55,190 nucleotides of DNA from an uncultured Thiohalocapsa sp. (GTDB taxonomy: Bacteria > Pseudomonadota > Gammaproteobacteria > Chromatiales > Chromatiaceae): positions 1 to 55,190 of the forward strand of contig NZ_CAJXYK010000042.1 in assembly GCF_913063425.1 (NCBI RefSeq). The letters run 5' to 3'. This document shows, one piece after another, positions 6,971-14,805 of the stretch (its first letter is position 1; each line of letters opens with the position of its first letter). The notes below the pieces were generated by a model. It was not told the DNA's origin. It saw only the letters and a program-made list of their open reading frames with translations, and searched no databases. Both the position numbers and the translations under genes were made by a program.

Positions 6971-9247
6971 TCAGGACGCCGCCGCCTTGCGCTTGCGCCG
7001 CGGCGGGCGCGAGCGCTTGCGCCCGCTGCCCTTGCCGGCCGGCTTCGTGGACTGCTGCGCGGGCTGCGCGAGCACGAAGTCGATCTTGCGCTCGTCCAGA
7101 TTCACCGCCGCCACCTGCACCCGCAGCCGATCACCCAGGCGATACACCTGGCCGGTGCGCTCGCCCGTCAGCCGGTGGCCTACGGGGTCAAAGTGGTAGT
7201 AGTCGTTGTCCAGCGCGGTGATGTGCACCAGGCCGTCGATGTAGACCTCATCCAGCTCCACGAAGAGTCCGAAGCCCTGCACGCTGGTGATGGTGCCGTC
7301 GAATTCCTCGCCGAGCTTGTCGCGCATGTACTCGCACTTGAGCCAGCTCTCGGCATCGCGGGTGGCGTCGTCGGCGCGGCGCTCGGTGCCGGAGCAGACG
7401 TCGGCGATCTGCTGCAGCTCGGGCTTGGAGTAGTCCAGGTCCGCCGCGGTGCCGCCGGCGAGGATGTGCTTGATGATGCGGTGGACGATGAGGTCCGGAT
7501 AGCGGCGGATGGGCGACGTGAAATGCGTGTAGGCATCGTACGCGAGCCCGAAGTGCCCGGCATTGTCGGAGCTGTACATGGCCTGCTGCATGGACCTGAG
7601 CAGCACCGTTTGGATGAGGTGCGCATCCGCACGCCCCTTCACCGAGTCCAGCAGGGTCGCATAGTCCTGCGCCGTGGGCTTGTTGCCGCCGGGCAGGTTG
7701 AGGCCCAGCTCACCCAGGAACTCCCGCAGGTCCGAGAGCTTCTCCTCCTTGGGCGTCTCGTGGATGCGGTAGAGCGCCGGCATCTTCTTGCGCTCGAAGA
7801 GCCGGGCCGCGGCCACATTGGCGGCGAGCATGCACTCCTCGATGAGACGGTGGGCATCGTTGCGCCGCACGGGCTCGATGCGCGCGATGCGCCGGGACTC
7901 GTTGAAGATGAACTTGGTCTCGGTGGTGTCGAAGTCGATGGCGCCGCGCTGGGCGCGGGCGGCATGCAGCACTTCGAACAGCGCATGCAGCTCGTGCAGG
8001 TGCGGCAGCAGCGCCGCATGCTGCTCGGCGAGCGCCAGGTCGGCATCGTCCAGCATGGACGCGACCTGATCGTAGGTGAGCCTGGCATGGGAGCGCATCA
8101 CGGCCTCGAAGAAGCGCGAGCGCGTCACGCGGCCCTCGCGGTTGACGTACAGCTCGCAGGCCATGCAGAGCCGGTCGACCGCGGGGTTGATGGAGCAGAG
8201 CCCGTTGGAGAGCTCCTCCGGCAGCATCGGCACGACCCGGTCCGGAAAATACACCGAGTTGCCGCGGCGGCCGGCCTCGCGATCCAACGCGCTGCCGGGC
8301 GTGACATAGGCCGACACATCGGCGATGCAGACCAGGAGCTTCCAGCCCTTGGGCTTGCGCTCGCAGTATACGGCGTCGTCGAAGTCGCGGGCGTCGGCGC
8401 CGTCGATGGTGACCAGCGGCAGGTCGCGCAGATCCGTCCGACCTTCCTTGGCGGCCTCCGGCACCTCTTCGCCAAGGCTCGCGGTCTCCGCGGTGACCTC
8501 CTCGGGCCACTCCACCGGCAGGTCATGGGCGCGGATGGCGATGTCCGTCTCCATGCCCGGGCCCATGTGATCGCCCACCACCTCCACGATGCGCCCGATG
8601 GGCGGGGTGCGCTTGGTGGGCTGGTCGGTGATCTCGGCGACGACGATCTGACCCTGCGCCGCGTCCATGAGCCGGTCGCTCGGGATGATGACGTCGTGGG
8701 TCATGCGCTTGTTGTCCGGCACCACCAGGCCGACGCCGCTCTCGGAGTAGAGCCGGCCGACGACGCTGCGGGTGCCGCGCTCCAGAATCTCCACCACGGA
8801 GCCCTCCAGGCGCCCGCGACGGTCGCGCCCCGTCACCCGGGCCACCACCCGGTCACCGTGAAAGACCGTGCGCATCTCCTTGGGATAGAGGTATAGATCG
8901 TCCCCGCCTTCGTCAGGCTTGACGAAGCCGAAGCCGTCCGGGTGCGCGATGATGCGACCGGCGATGAGGTCGCGCTTGTTGACCAGGCAGTAGGCGTCCC
9001 GGCGGTTGCGCACCAGCTGGCCGTCGCGGACCATGGCGCCCAGGCGTCGGTCCAGGGCCGTCAGGTCCTGCTCCTCACGCAGGCCCAGGGCGTCGGCCAC
9101 CTCCTGGAAGCCCATGGGCGCCGCATGCTCGGTGAGGGTCTCGAGGATGAACTCGCGACTCGGGATAGGGTTGTCGTATTTTTTGGCCTCGCGCTGGCGA
9201 TGCGGGTCTTGCGCCTTCGCCGACTGGGCCGATTTGCGTCGTGCCAC
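6971..9247 (-). CDS. rnr: Ribonuclease R
   Basis: A 758-residue processive 3-prime to 5-prime exoribonuclease. Order: N-terminal winged-helix-like part (REFILETLTEHAAPMGFQEVADALGL), cold-shock OB domains (GRIIAHPDGFGFVKPDEGGDDLYL), the RNB domain with its metal-binding acidic cluster (TIDGADARDFDDAVYCERK) and SPIRRYPDLIVHR, an S1 domain (EFDGTITSVQGFGLFVELDEVYIDGLVHI) and a Lys/Arg-rich tail that aids structured-RNA binding. I choose GTG 9247 because GGAG lies seven bases upstream and VARRKSAQ is a natural start; an in-frame extension toward 9358 looks non-coding. Followed by rlmB. Confidence 0.95.
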   Translation of the reverse strand: MARRKSAQSAKAQDPHRQREAKKYDNPIPSREFILETLTEHAAPMGFQEVADALGLREEQDLTALDRRLGAMVRDGQLVRNRRDAYCLVNKRDLIAGRIIAHPDGFGFVKPDEGGDDLYLYPKEMRTVFHGDRVVARVTGRDRRGRLEGSVVEILERGTRSVVGRLYSESGVGLVVPDNKRMTHDVIIPSDRLMDAAQGQIVVAEITDQPTKRTPPIGRIVEVVGDHMGPGMETDIAIRAHDLPVEWPEEVTAETASLGEEVPEAAKEGRTDLRDLPLVTIDGADARDFDDAVYCERKPKGWKLLVCIADVSAYVTPGSALDREAGRRGNSVYFPDRVVPMLPEELSNGLCSINPAVDRLCMACELYVNREGRVTRSRFFEAVMRSHARLTYDQVASMLDDADLALAEQHAALLPHLHELHALFEVLHAARAQRGAIDFDTTETKFIFNESRRIARIEPVRRNDAHRLIEECMLAANVAAARLFERKKMPALYRIHETPKEEKLSDLREFLGELGLNLPGGNKPTAQDYATLLDSVKGRADAHLIQTVLLRSMQQAMYSSDNAGHFGLAYDAYTHFTSPIRRYPDLIVHRIIKHILAGGTAADLDYSKPELQQIADVCSGTERRADDATRDAESWLKCEYMRDKLGEEFDGTITSVQGFGLFVELDEVYIDGLVHITALDNDYYHFDPVGHRLTGERTGQVYRLGDRLRVQVAAVNLDERKIDFVLAQPAQQSTKPAGKGSGRKRSRPPRRKRKAAAS

Positions 9248-9362
9248 GGGATCTCCGCCGCTGTCCTTAAAGCAACCTAGTGTAGCGTTGACAGGGGGCG
9301 GCTGTCTCACTATCATTCCGGGGCTTCGCAGATCCTGCCTCGCGGGCGCTGCGACCACCCCT

Positions 9363-9449
9363 GCCGAGGTGGCGGAATTGGTAGACGCGCATGGTTCAGG
9401 TCCATGTCTGGGAAACCAGGTGGAGGTTCAAGTCCTCTCCTCGGCACCA
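9363..9449 (+). tRNA. tRNA-Leu (anticodon CAG)
   Basis: 87 bases including encoded CCA. Acceptor GCCGAGG pairs with CCTCGGC; the D-arm has GGCGGAATTGGTAGACGCGC; the anticodon stem CATGG/CCATG encloses TTCAGGT with anticodon CAG; the long variable arm (TGTCTGGGAAACCAGG) is class II; the T-arm is GAGGTTCAAGTCCTC. It sits between the start of rnr and the Fic remnant. No integrase or att duplication is seen beside it. Confidence 0.95.
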
Positions 9450-9498
9450 CCTTTTGAGCAGCACTGCTCCCGCAACGGTTGTAATCCAGCGCCCGCTG

Positions 9499-10249
9499 TC
9501 ACCCAGCGCCCTGGAGCAGTGAGCCGCTCATCCGGTCGATCCGGCCAACCCCAACAGCCCTAAGCCCATCCCCTCGCAGCCCATCCCCTCGGAGCCCAGC
9601 ACCTCGGAGCCCAGCACCTCGGAGCCCAGCACCTCGGAACCCAGCACCCCTGACCCCGGCGCCGCAAACCGGGGCCTCCAAAGGCAGCCCCTCAGCCGTC
9701 ACGCTGCAACAATCGCGGCGACGGGAAAAGTGCATCGCATTGCCGACGAAGTCGCACAGCGCCTGCATGCGTTCCGGCAGCATCTCCGCCGGGGGCGGCT
9801 CGTGCAGCACTTCTCCCATCGAGCTCGAGCCGACGTGCACGCATACATCTCGTGGTGACTGCACCTGCCCGCTCGACGTCTCCGGCAAGGTGCCTTCGGT
9901 CATGCGGCGATGGATGTCCAGCACCAGCGTCGGTGTCAGCGGATCATCCTTGCGGGCGCGGATGAGCTCCATGCCGACATGGTTGTTGAAGATCATGCGC
10001 TCGCTCTTGTCGGTGGGGCAGACAGGTGCGGGACGCCTCGCGTGTGAGCTTGATCCCAAACCACCGCCGCTCGTGACTCAGCCCCACTGGCGGCGTCCGC
10101 TGGCGCAATTCGTCCCAGTGCAGGTACTTGCAGTGCAGGTACTTGCCATGCACAGCGGGGGCAGGGCGATGGGCCAGCATGTCCGATATGGCGCCGCTGT
10201 GCGAGACCAACAGCGCACGAAAGGCAGGCGGCGCTTGGGGCTTGCGCAT
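9499..10249 (-). pseudogene. Fic family gene, frameshifted and lacking the catalytic motif
   Basis: From ATG 10249 the frame encodes a Fic/Fic-like N-terminus (LVSHSGAISDMLAH, GKYLHWDELRQRTPPVGLSHERRWFGIKLTREASR). Near 10000-10030 it shifts; the next frame continues ERMIFNNHVGMELIRARKDDPLTPTLVLDIHRRMTEGTL and VHVGSSSMGEVLHEPPPAEMLPERMQALCDFVGNA. The HPFxxGNGR motif and all later Fic sequence are missing, replaced by an unrelated tail ending in GAGLR-type pentapeptides encoded by a 15-bp tandem repeat. A 15-bp in-frame duplication (10117-10146) also doubles KYLH. Fic enzymes AMPylate proteins; this copy cannot. Confidence 0.8.
9563..9652. repeat. 15-bp tandem repeat, six units
   Basis: Units of the form AGCCCAGCACCTCGG run from 9563 to 9652, the first two varying at the centre (AGCCCATCCCCTCGC) and the last diverged. 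Read on the minus strand the unit encodes a Gly-Ala-Gly-Leu-Arg-like pentapeptide at the end of the broken Fic frame. Confidence 0.85.
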
Positions 10250-10303
10250 GCTCGACTATCAATCCTTCAGACATTGACAGCAGCATCTCAGCCCAACATC
10301 TGT

Positions 10304-10328
10304 CTATCAGTTTTCCCGAAACTGATAG
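10304..10328. promoter_or_regulatory. Perfect palindrome upstream of the Fic remnant (possible operator)
   Basis: CTATCAGTTT and AAACTGATAG, exact 10-base arms around TCCCG, 55 bases upstream of the Fic start. There is no T-run, and the AT-rich arms are unusual for this GC-rich DNA. Position and symmetry fit a repressor operator for the former Fic module better than a terminator. Confidence 0.5.
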
Positions 10329-10461
10329 GACTGTATCAACCTGATGCTGTCCCGCTTCCTGACACGCAGCCCGGAATCTGACCGGTCCGGGGAAGCTGCT
10401 CAGACCGGGCTGTGCAACCGGCGCAGCTTCAGGAGTGACGACCGCAAGGACGCCACACCGC

Positions 10462-10489
10462 AAAAAAAACGCTGCCGTTGGCAGCGTTT
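10462..10489 (-). terminator. Rho-independent terminator
   Basis: On the minus strand AAACGCTGCC, loop AAC, GGCAGCGTTT followed by more T residues: a 10-bp stem and a U-run of about eight. It ends transcription leftward from the small membrane protein gene at 10533-10727 and possibly the BASS transporter. Confidence 0.85.
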
Positions 10490-10532
10490 CCTGGTCCCGC
10501 CCGGCGCACCGCCGGGCACGCCGGCACGCGGC

Positions 10533-10727
10533 CTATGCGCAGTCGCGGTCGCGTTGGCTGAGGGCCTGGTAACGCGCCCGGGGCCGGCTCACCGGCCGCA
10601 CACGGTCTCTCGCCACCACCCGCTGCTGGCGCATGCGCTGCACGGCGCGCAGTTGCCAGACGCAGAAGGCGATCGCCGAGCCCCAGAACAGCAGGATCTG
10701 CAGGCTTTTGAAGGTGCTGTAATCCAT
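10533..10727 (-). CDS. Small single-pass membrane protein (hypothetical)
   Basis: A 64-residue protein from ATG 10727 (GAGG upstream): MDYSTFKSLQILLFWGSAIAFCVWQLRAVQRMR. One transmembrane helix near residues 9-26 is followed by a strongly basic cytoplasmic tail (RMRQQRVVARDRVRPVSRPRARYQALSQRD). It lies 94 bases downstream of the BASS transporter and directly before a terminator, so it is probably the last gene of that unit. I recognise no family. Confidence 0.65.
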   Translation of the reverse strand: MDYSTFKSLQILLFWGSAIAFCVWQLRAVQRMRQQRVVARDRVRPVSRPRARYQALSQRDRDCA

Positions 10728-10821
10728 CTTGTGCTTGCCTCGCTGTTGGTGCCGGCGACGCCGGCTTGTCCTCAATGATCTAGGCAAACCAGCCCAGTAC
10801 AAACCCGCAAAACCCATGGGA

Positions 10822-11784
10822 TCAGCCCTTGGTCGGATACCCCGGCCGCGGCGGCGCCCGTCGTGACCAAAACGCGGCGAGTGCCGAGCCGGACAGGTTG
10901 TGCCAGATGGAAAAGAGTGCACCGGGAATCGCGGCGGCGGCGGAGAAATACTGCACCGCCAACGCCACGGCGAGGCCGGAGTTCTGCATGCCCACCTCGA
11001 TGGCGAGCGTGCGGGCGCTGCGGACATCACGCGTCCCAAGCCAGCCCAGCGCGTAGCCCGCGCCCAGGCCGATGCCGTTGTGCAGCACCACGGCCAGCGC
11101 GACCACCCAGCCGGCGGCGGCGATGTTGTCGACGTTGAGCGCCACGATGATGGCGATGATGAGCAAGATGGCTGCCATGGACAGGAGCGGGAACACGCCC
11201 TGGACGGGCGCGATGCGGGCACCGAGCCAGGTGTTGACGGCCACCCCCAGGGCCACCGGTAGCAGCACGATCTTCAGGATGGACAACAGCATGTCCCACA
11301 CCGGCACGGGAACCTGCTGCCCGACGTAGAGCCAGGTGATGAGCGGCGTGGCAACCACTGCAAGCAGGGTCGAAGCGGCCGTCAGCGTGATGGACAAGGC
11401 GACATCGCCGCGAGCCAGGTAGCACACCACGTTGGAGGCCGTGCCGCCCGGGCTCGCCCCCACCAGCACCAGCCCGGCGATCAGCGCCGCCGGCAGACCC
11501 AGCACCGTCCCGATGGCCCAGGCTGCGAGGGGCATGACCCCGAACTGGAGCGCCATGCCGAGCCCCACCTGCTGCGGGCGGCGCCACACGGCTGCAAACT
11601 CGCGCCAGGTCAGGGTCAAGCCCATGCCGAGCATCACCACGCCCAATAAGGGCACGATGGCAGGCTTCAGCGGCGCGAGCCATTCAGGGCGGACATAGGC
11701 GAGCACCGAGCCCAGCAGCGCCCAGAGGGGGAACAGGGCCGTGACGGCGGATGCAGTGCGGGCGGACCCGACGGCGCTCGGCAT
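10822..11784 (-). CDS. Bile acid:sodium symporter (BASS) family transporter
   Basis: A 320-residue membrane protein with nine to ten hydrophobic segments. The family signatures are PAIVPLLGVVMLGMGLTLT near the start, VGASPGGTASNVVCYLARGDVALSITLTAASTLLAVVATPLITW (the discontinuous helix and Na-binding region) and RTLAIEVGMQNSGLAVALAVQYFSAAAAIPGALFSIWHNLSGSALA. BASS proteins import organic anions with sodium; the GMQNSGLA and SIWHNLSG segments resemble the PanS/YocS subgroup (pantoate, keto acids). Substrate cannot be fixed from sequence. Confidence 0.88.
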   Translation of the reverse strand: MPSAVGSARTASAVTALFPLWALLGSVLAYVRPEWLAPLKPAIVPLLGVVMLGMGLTLTWREFAAVWRRPQQVGLGMALQFGVMPLAAWAIGTVLGLPAALIAGLVLVGASPGGTASNVVCYLARGDVALSITLTAASTLLAVVATPLITWLYVGQQVPVPVWDMLLSILKIVLLPVALGVAVNTWLGARIAPVQGVFPLLSMAAILLIIAIIVALNVDNIAAAGWVVALAVVLHNGIGLGAGYALGWLGTRDVRSARTLAIEVGMQNSGLAVALAVQYFSAAAAIPGALFSIWHNLSGSALAAFWSRRAPPRPGYPTKG

Positions 11785-11821
11785 GCTCGGGGCGAGCTCC
11801 TCTGGCGTTGGCGATGTCCGA

Positions 11822-12052
11822 TCAGGCGCCGGCGAGGCGGCGGCGCGCGCCGGCGGGCCGCACAGCCCCCGGCTGACGGCGTGGCCGCGGACTGCGCCGG
11901 CGGACCCGGTGCGCCGTGCGCGGGCGAGCCCGCCTTGGCCGATGCACCAGGAGCCGGGGGGCGTATTCCAGGGCGAGGCTCAGGATACCGAGGGCGGCGT
12001 AGAGCAGACAGAGGCCGAGGGTCAGGAGCAGCAGGTCGAGTGCGGGCAGCAT
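11822..12052 (-). CDS. Small membrane protein with basic tail (hypothetical)
   Basis: A 76-residue frame from ATG 12052 with GGAG seven bases upstream. MLPALDLLLLTLGLCLLYAALGILSLALEYAPRLLVH contains one or two hydrophobic helices; the remainder is Arg/Pro-rich. It is 37 bases upstream of the BASS gene on the same strand and could be co-transcribed. The RBS and hydrophobic N-terminus support it; the very basic tail is typical of GC-rich non-coding frames and lowers confidence. Confidence 0.45.
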   Translation of the reverse strand: MLPALDLLLLTLGLCLLYAALGILSLALEYAPRLLVHRPRRARPRTAHRVRRRSPRPRRQPGAVRPAGARRRLAGA

Positions 12053-12286
12053 GGTGTTCTCCGAGCGCTTTGCGTGGCGGTGGGAACAGCATGCGCGTAT
12101 CGGTGACTCATCCCGCGAGCCCGCTGGGAGCGCCGCGCGCCCGCTGGGCCAGGCGTCGGGTGCATCCAATGGCGCCTCAGGATCGGCGCTGGGTCGATCG
12201 CCCTCGGCTGGGAAAACGCGCCACTGCACACCGGCGCGCGGTCGCGGCCCGCCCCTGGACCGATCAGCACCAGCCTGCGCCGCCAA

Positions 12287-14617
12287 TCATTCAGCCGGCA
12301 GCATCCGCACGGGCGGCTCTTCGGCGATACGCGGCGGGCGCACCGTGGGGCGCACCGGGTGCGGCCGAGCCTGGTGGGAGTCGGCCGCCGCCGGCGGCAC
12401 CCCGATGGCGGGCGGTCGCACGCGCAGATCGAGGCGAACAGGCTCCAGACGCGGCGCCGTGCTGGAGAGCGCCCCCTCCGTCAGCGACCATTGATCCTGA
12501 GCCATGCCGCGGAAGCGACCCGCGGCATCCAGTTGCAGCACCGTGGGCCGAGAGAGGCCGCTTGCCAAGTCGTTGGCGATGTCGACGGGGCCGGAGCGCG
12601 GCTCCATGACCCCGGGCGACTCAGGCCGGCTGGCCTGCGTGTCATCGTCGCCGGCCGTCGCGCGCTTGGGCTCGGCGGCGGTTGCGGGGGCGTTGTCGGG
12701 CTCGGAGGACGGCTGGTCAGGCGGCTGGTCAGGCGGCTGGGCAGCGGATCCTGCCCCGCTGTCGGGCGGCGAATCGACAGCCGTCAGGGCTTCGGCGGAC
12801 GGCGCATCCAGGGGCTGCGGGCCGGCCTCCGGCTCGCCCGCTTCGGCCAGCGGCGTGCCCGTGGCATCGGTGGCGGCTATGGCCTCGCCATCGCCTTCAG
12901 TGGATGGGTCGCCGTCGGGCGTCGCCTCGGGGTCCGGCTGAATCTCGGGCTCGGCGAAGGCGATACGCTCGGCGCCATCGGCGCGGTCGGCGGGCTCATC
13001 GAGCATGGCCAGCAGCCGGCGGTCGCGGTTGTAGATGTCGCGGCGGAAGCCGACCCGGCCCTCCGCGTCCGCCTTGGCGGTGAGGTAGTACAGCAGCACC
13101 GGCAGATGCTCATCGAGGTGCACCCAGCGGGTCCTGCCGCGACGGACGACGCTGTTGATCGCGGCCTCGCTCCAGGCGGGCTCATTGAGCACCTGCTCCG
13201 CCAGGGTCAGCGGCCGATGGACACGGATGCAGCCGTGGCTGTAGGCCCGCCTGGACCGATTGAACAGATACCGCGACGGCGTGTCGTGCAGGTAGATGGC
13301 ATGCCCGTTGGGGAACATGAACTTGACGCGCCCCAGGGCGTTGCGCGGGCCTGGCTCCTGTACCAGGTAATACTGGCCGCCGCTGCGAACCCGCTTGTAC
13401 CCCGCGGGTACGCCTTTGAATTTCTTCTCGATGGACTTGGGCACGGTCCAGGTGGGATTGAAGACCAAATACTCCATCTCGTCCCGGAACATGGGGGTCT
13501 GATCCTCCACCGTGCCGATGATGCCCCGCGTGCGCCAGACCTCCTCATGCTCGCGCACCAGGTACAGCTCGAACGCCGCGATGTCGACGAGCAGATAATC
13601 CGCCGGCAGGTCGTTGTAGAGCCAGCGCATGCGCTCCAGGTTGGCGCGGATGGTGAGCAGGCGCTCGTCCAGAGGCACATTCAGCGCGCGCAGGGTATTC
13701 GGCCCGACGATGCCGTCGGCGGCCAGCCCGGAGCGCCGCTGGAAGCCCTTCACCGCCTCGGCGAGGTCTTCATCGTAGATCTCAGGCGCGGCGACGAAGC
13801 CGGGCTCATAGCCGTCGATGACTGCGAGATGCTCGCGAATCAGGGGCACCCGCGCGTCCTTGACGCCCACGCGCAGGTTTGGTCCACCCGGGATGTCCTC
13901 CCAGCCGCCGCGGTCCGCGATGGCGAGGTAGCGCTGGTAGCCCTGCTTCAGGTTTCGGTAGAAATCCGGGCTCGGCAGCATCGCCGCCAGCTCCTCTGCC
14001 ATGCCCGGCGTCGCCAGCGCCTGCGCCATGTCGGCCTTCAGCCGCTCGGCGTCCGCGGGCTCGACGAAGGTCCCCTCGGGATTCACATGGCGGGGATTGT
14101 GCTTGCCGAAGCGGAAATGGTGGACGTAGCGCAGCAGGGCATCGGAGAGCAGGAGCTCGGCGCTGGTGCGAGCGGCTGCGTCGGCCGCATCCAGCCCGCC
14201 CCGGTCCAGCAGTGCCGCGATGGCATCGGCGTGGAAATCCGCCGGCAGGAAGCCGTCGGCGCGGGCGCGGCGGGCGAGCTCCAGCATGGTGCGGGCGCGC
14301 TGGGCATCCCAGGCAGGGCGATACTCCCGCTCGGCATAAAACTCGGCGAGCAGTCGCGGCGAGTAGAGCGCAATGGGCTGCGCATCCGAAGCACTGACGG
14401 GTCCAACCACGGGCGGCGCTGCCGTGGGCTCGTCGGTGCCGACGAAAGGCGACAGTGTTGCACGCAGGTCCGCCACGGCGGCACCGGCTGTCAGCGAGAG
14501 GATCAGCGCGACCGCAGCGACAAAGGCGCGAGCACCCGCCGATGGCCGGGCAGCACGCGACACGGAGCCGTTCCCGGCGGGCAACGGACGGACTGAATAG
14601 ACAGGAACGAGCGGCAT
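12287..14617 (-). CDS. YcbB/LdtD-type murein L,D-transpeptidase
   Basis: A 776-residue enzyme making 3-3 crosslinks in peptidoglycan. From ATG 14617: an N-terminal hydrophobic segment (FVAAVALILSLTAGAAVA), the YcbB scaffold region (ALYSPRLLAEFYAEREYRPAW, DALLRYVHHFRFGKHNPRHV), a peptidoglycan-binding domain (AEAVKGFQRRSGLAADGIVGPNTLRALN, about 287-313) and the YkuD domain with SHGCIRVHRP (about 460-469, Cys 463 catalytic). After about residue 550 comes an unusual acidic Pro/Glu/Asp/Ala-rich extension of over 200 residues with PPDQPPDQP repeats, absent from E. coli LdtD (615 aa), then a short conserved-looking end. Probably periplasmic, inner-membrane anchored. Confidence 0.9.
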   Translation of the reverse strand: MPLVPVYSVRPLPAGNGSVSRAARPSAGARAFVAAVALILSLTAGAAVADLRATLSPFVGTDEPTAAPPVVGPVSASDAQPIALYSPRLLAEFYAEREYRPAWDAQRARTMLELARRARADGFLPADFHADAIAALLDRGGLDAADAAARTSAELLLSDALLRYVHHFRFGKHNPRHVNPEGTFVEPADAERLKADMAQALATPGMAEELAAMLPSPDFYRNLKQGYQRYLAIADRGGWEDIPGGPNLRVGVKDARVPLIREHLAVIDGYEPGFVAAPEIYDEDLAEAVKGFQRRSGLAADGIVGPNTLRALNVPLDERLLTIRANLERMRWLYNDLPADYLLVDIAAFELYLVREHEEVWRTRGIIGTVEDQTPMFRDEMEYLVFNPTWTVPKSIEKKFKGVPAGYKRVRSGGQYYLVQEPGPRNALGRVKFMFPNGHAIYLHDTPSRYLFNRSRRAYSHGCIRVHRPLTLAEQVLNEPAWSEAAINSVVRRGRTRWVHLDEHLPVLLYYLTAKADAEGRVGFRRDIYNRDRRLLAMLDEPADRADGAERIAFAEPEIQPDPEATPDGDPSTEGDGEAIAATDATGTPLAEAGEPEAGPQPLDAPSAEALTAVDSPPDSGAGSAAQPPDQPPDQPSSEPDNAPATAAEPKRATAGDDDTQASRPESPGVMEPRSGPVDIANDLASGLSRPTVLQLDAAGRFRGMAQDQWSLTEGALSSTAPRLEPVRLDLRVRPPAIGVPPAAADSHQARPHPVRPTVRPPRIAEEPPVRMLPAE

Positions 14618-14805
14618 CTGCGCGACCCCAATGTCGGGCTCAGGCGTACAATACCCGAATCCGAACGGCAACAAAGAGATAGCAGAACTATACAGAAGCC
14701 GCGTGAGATCCGCAGCAAGTCGCGTATCGACAACAGCCGGCCGCTGAGTACGTGAATGGAACGGACGTACCGCCCTCCGCGAGGTAGTCCGCGAAACCGG
14801 GGCGG

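Noticed and set aside
6164-8896. A 910-codon open frame on the plus strand opposite rnr and rlmB
   Set aside because: It is the GC-rich antisense shadow of two clear genes; the translation is His/Gly/Ala/Val-rich with no domain features.
9248-9358. Upstream in-frame start for RNase R
   Set aside because: The GTG at 9247 has a well-placed GGAG and a natural N-terminus; the extension overlaps the region next to the tRNA and lacks conserved features.
9563-9652. Regular repeats that could suggest a CRISPR array
   Set aside because: Units of 15 bp are directly adjacent with no spacers. They are a tandem repeat within a frame. No cas gene is present.
12359-14596. Long plus-strand open frame opposite the YcbB-type transpeptidase
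   Set aside because: Antisense shadow of a gene with a full catalytic motif; no family features of its own.
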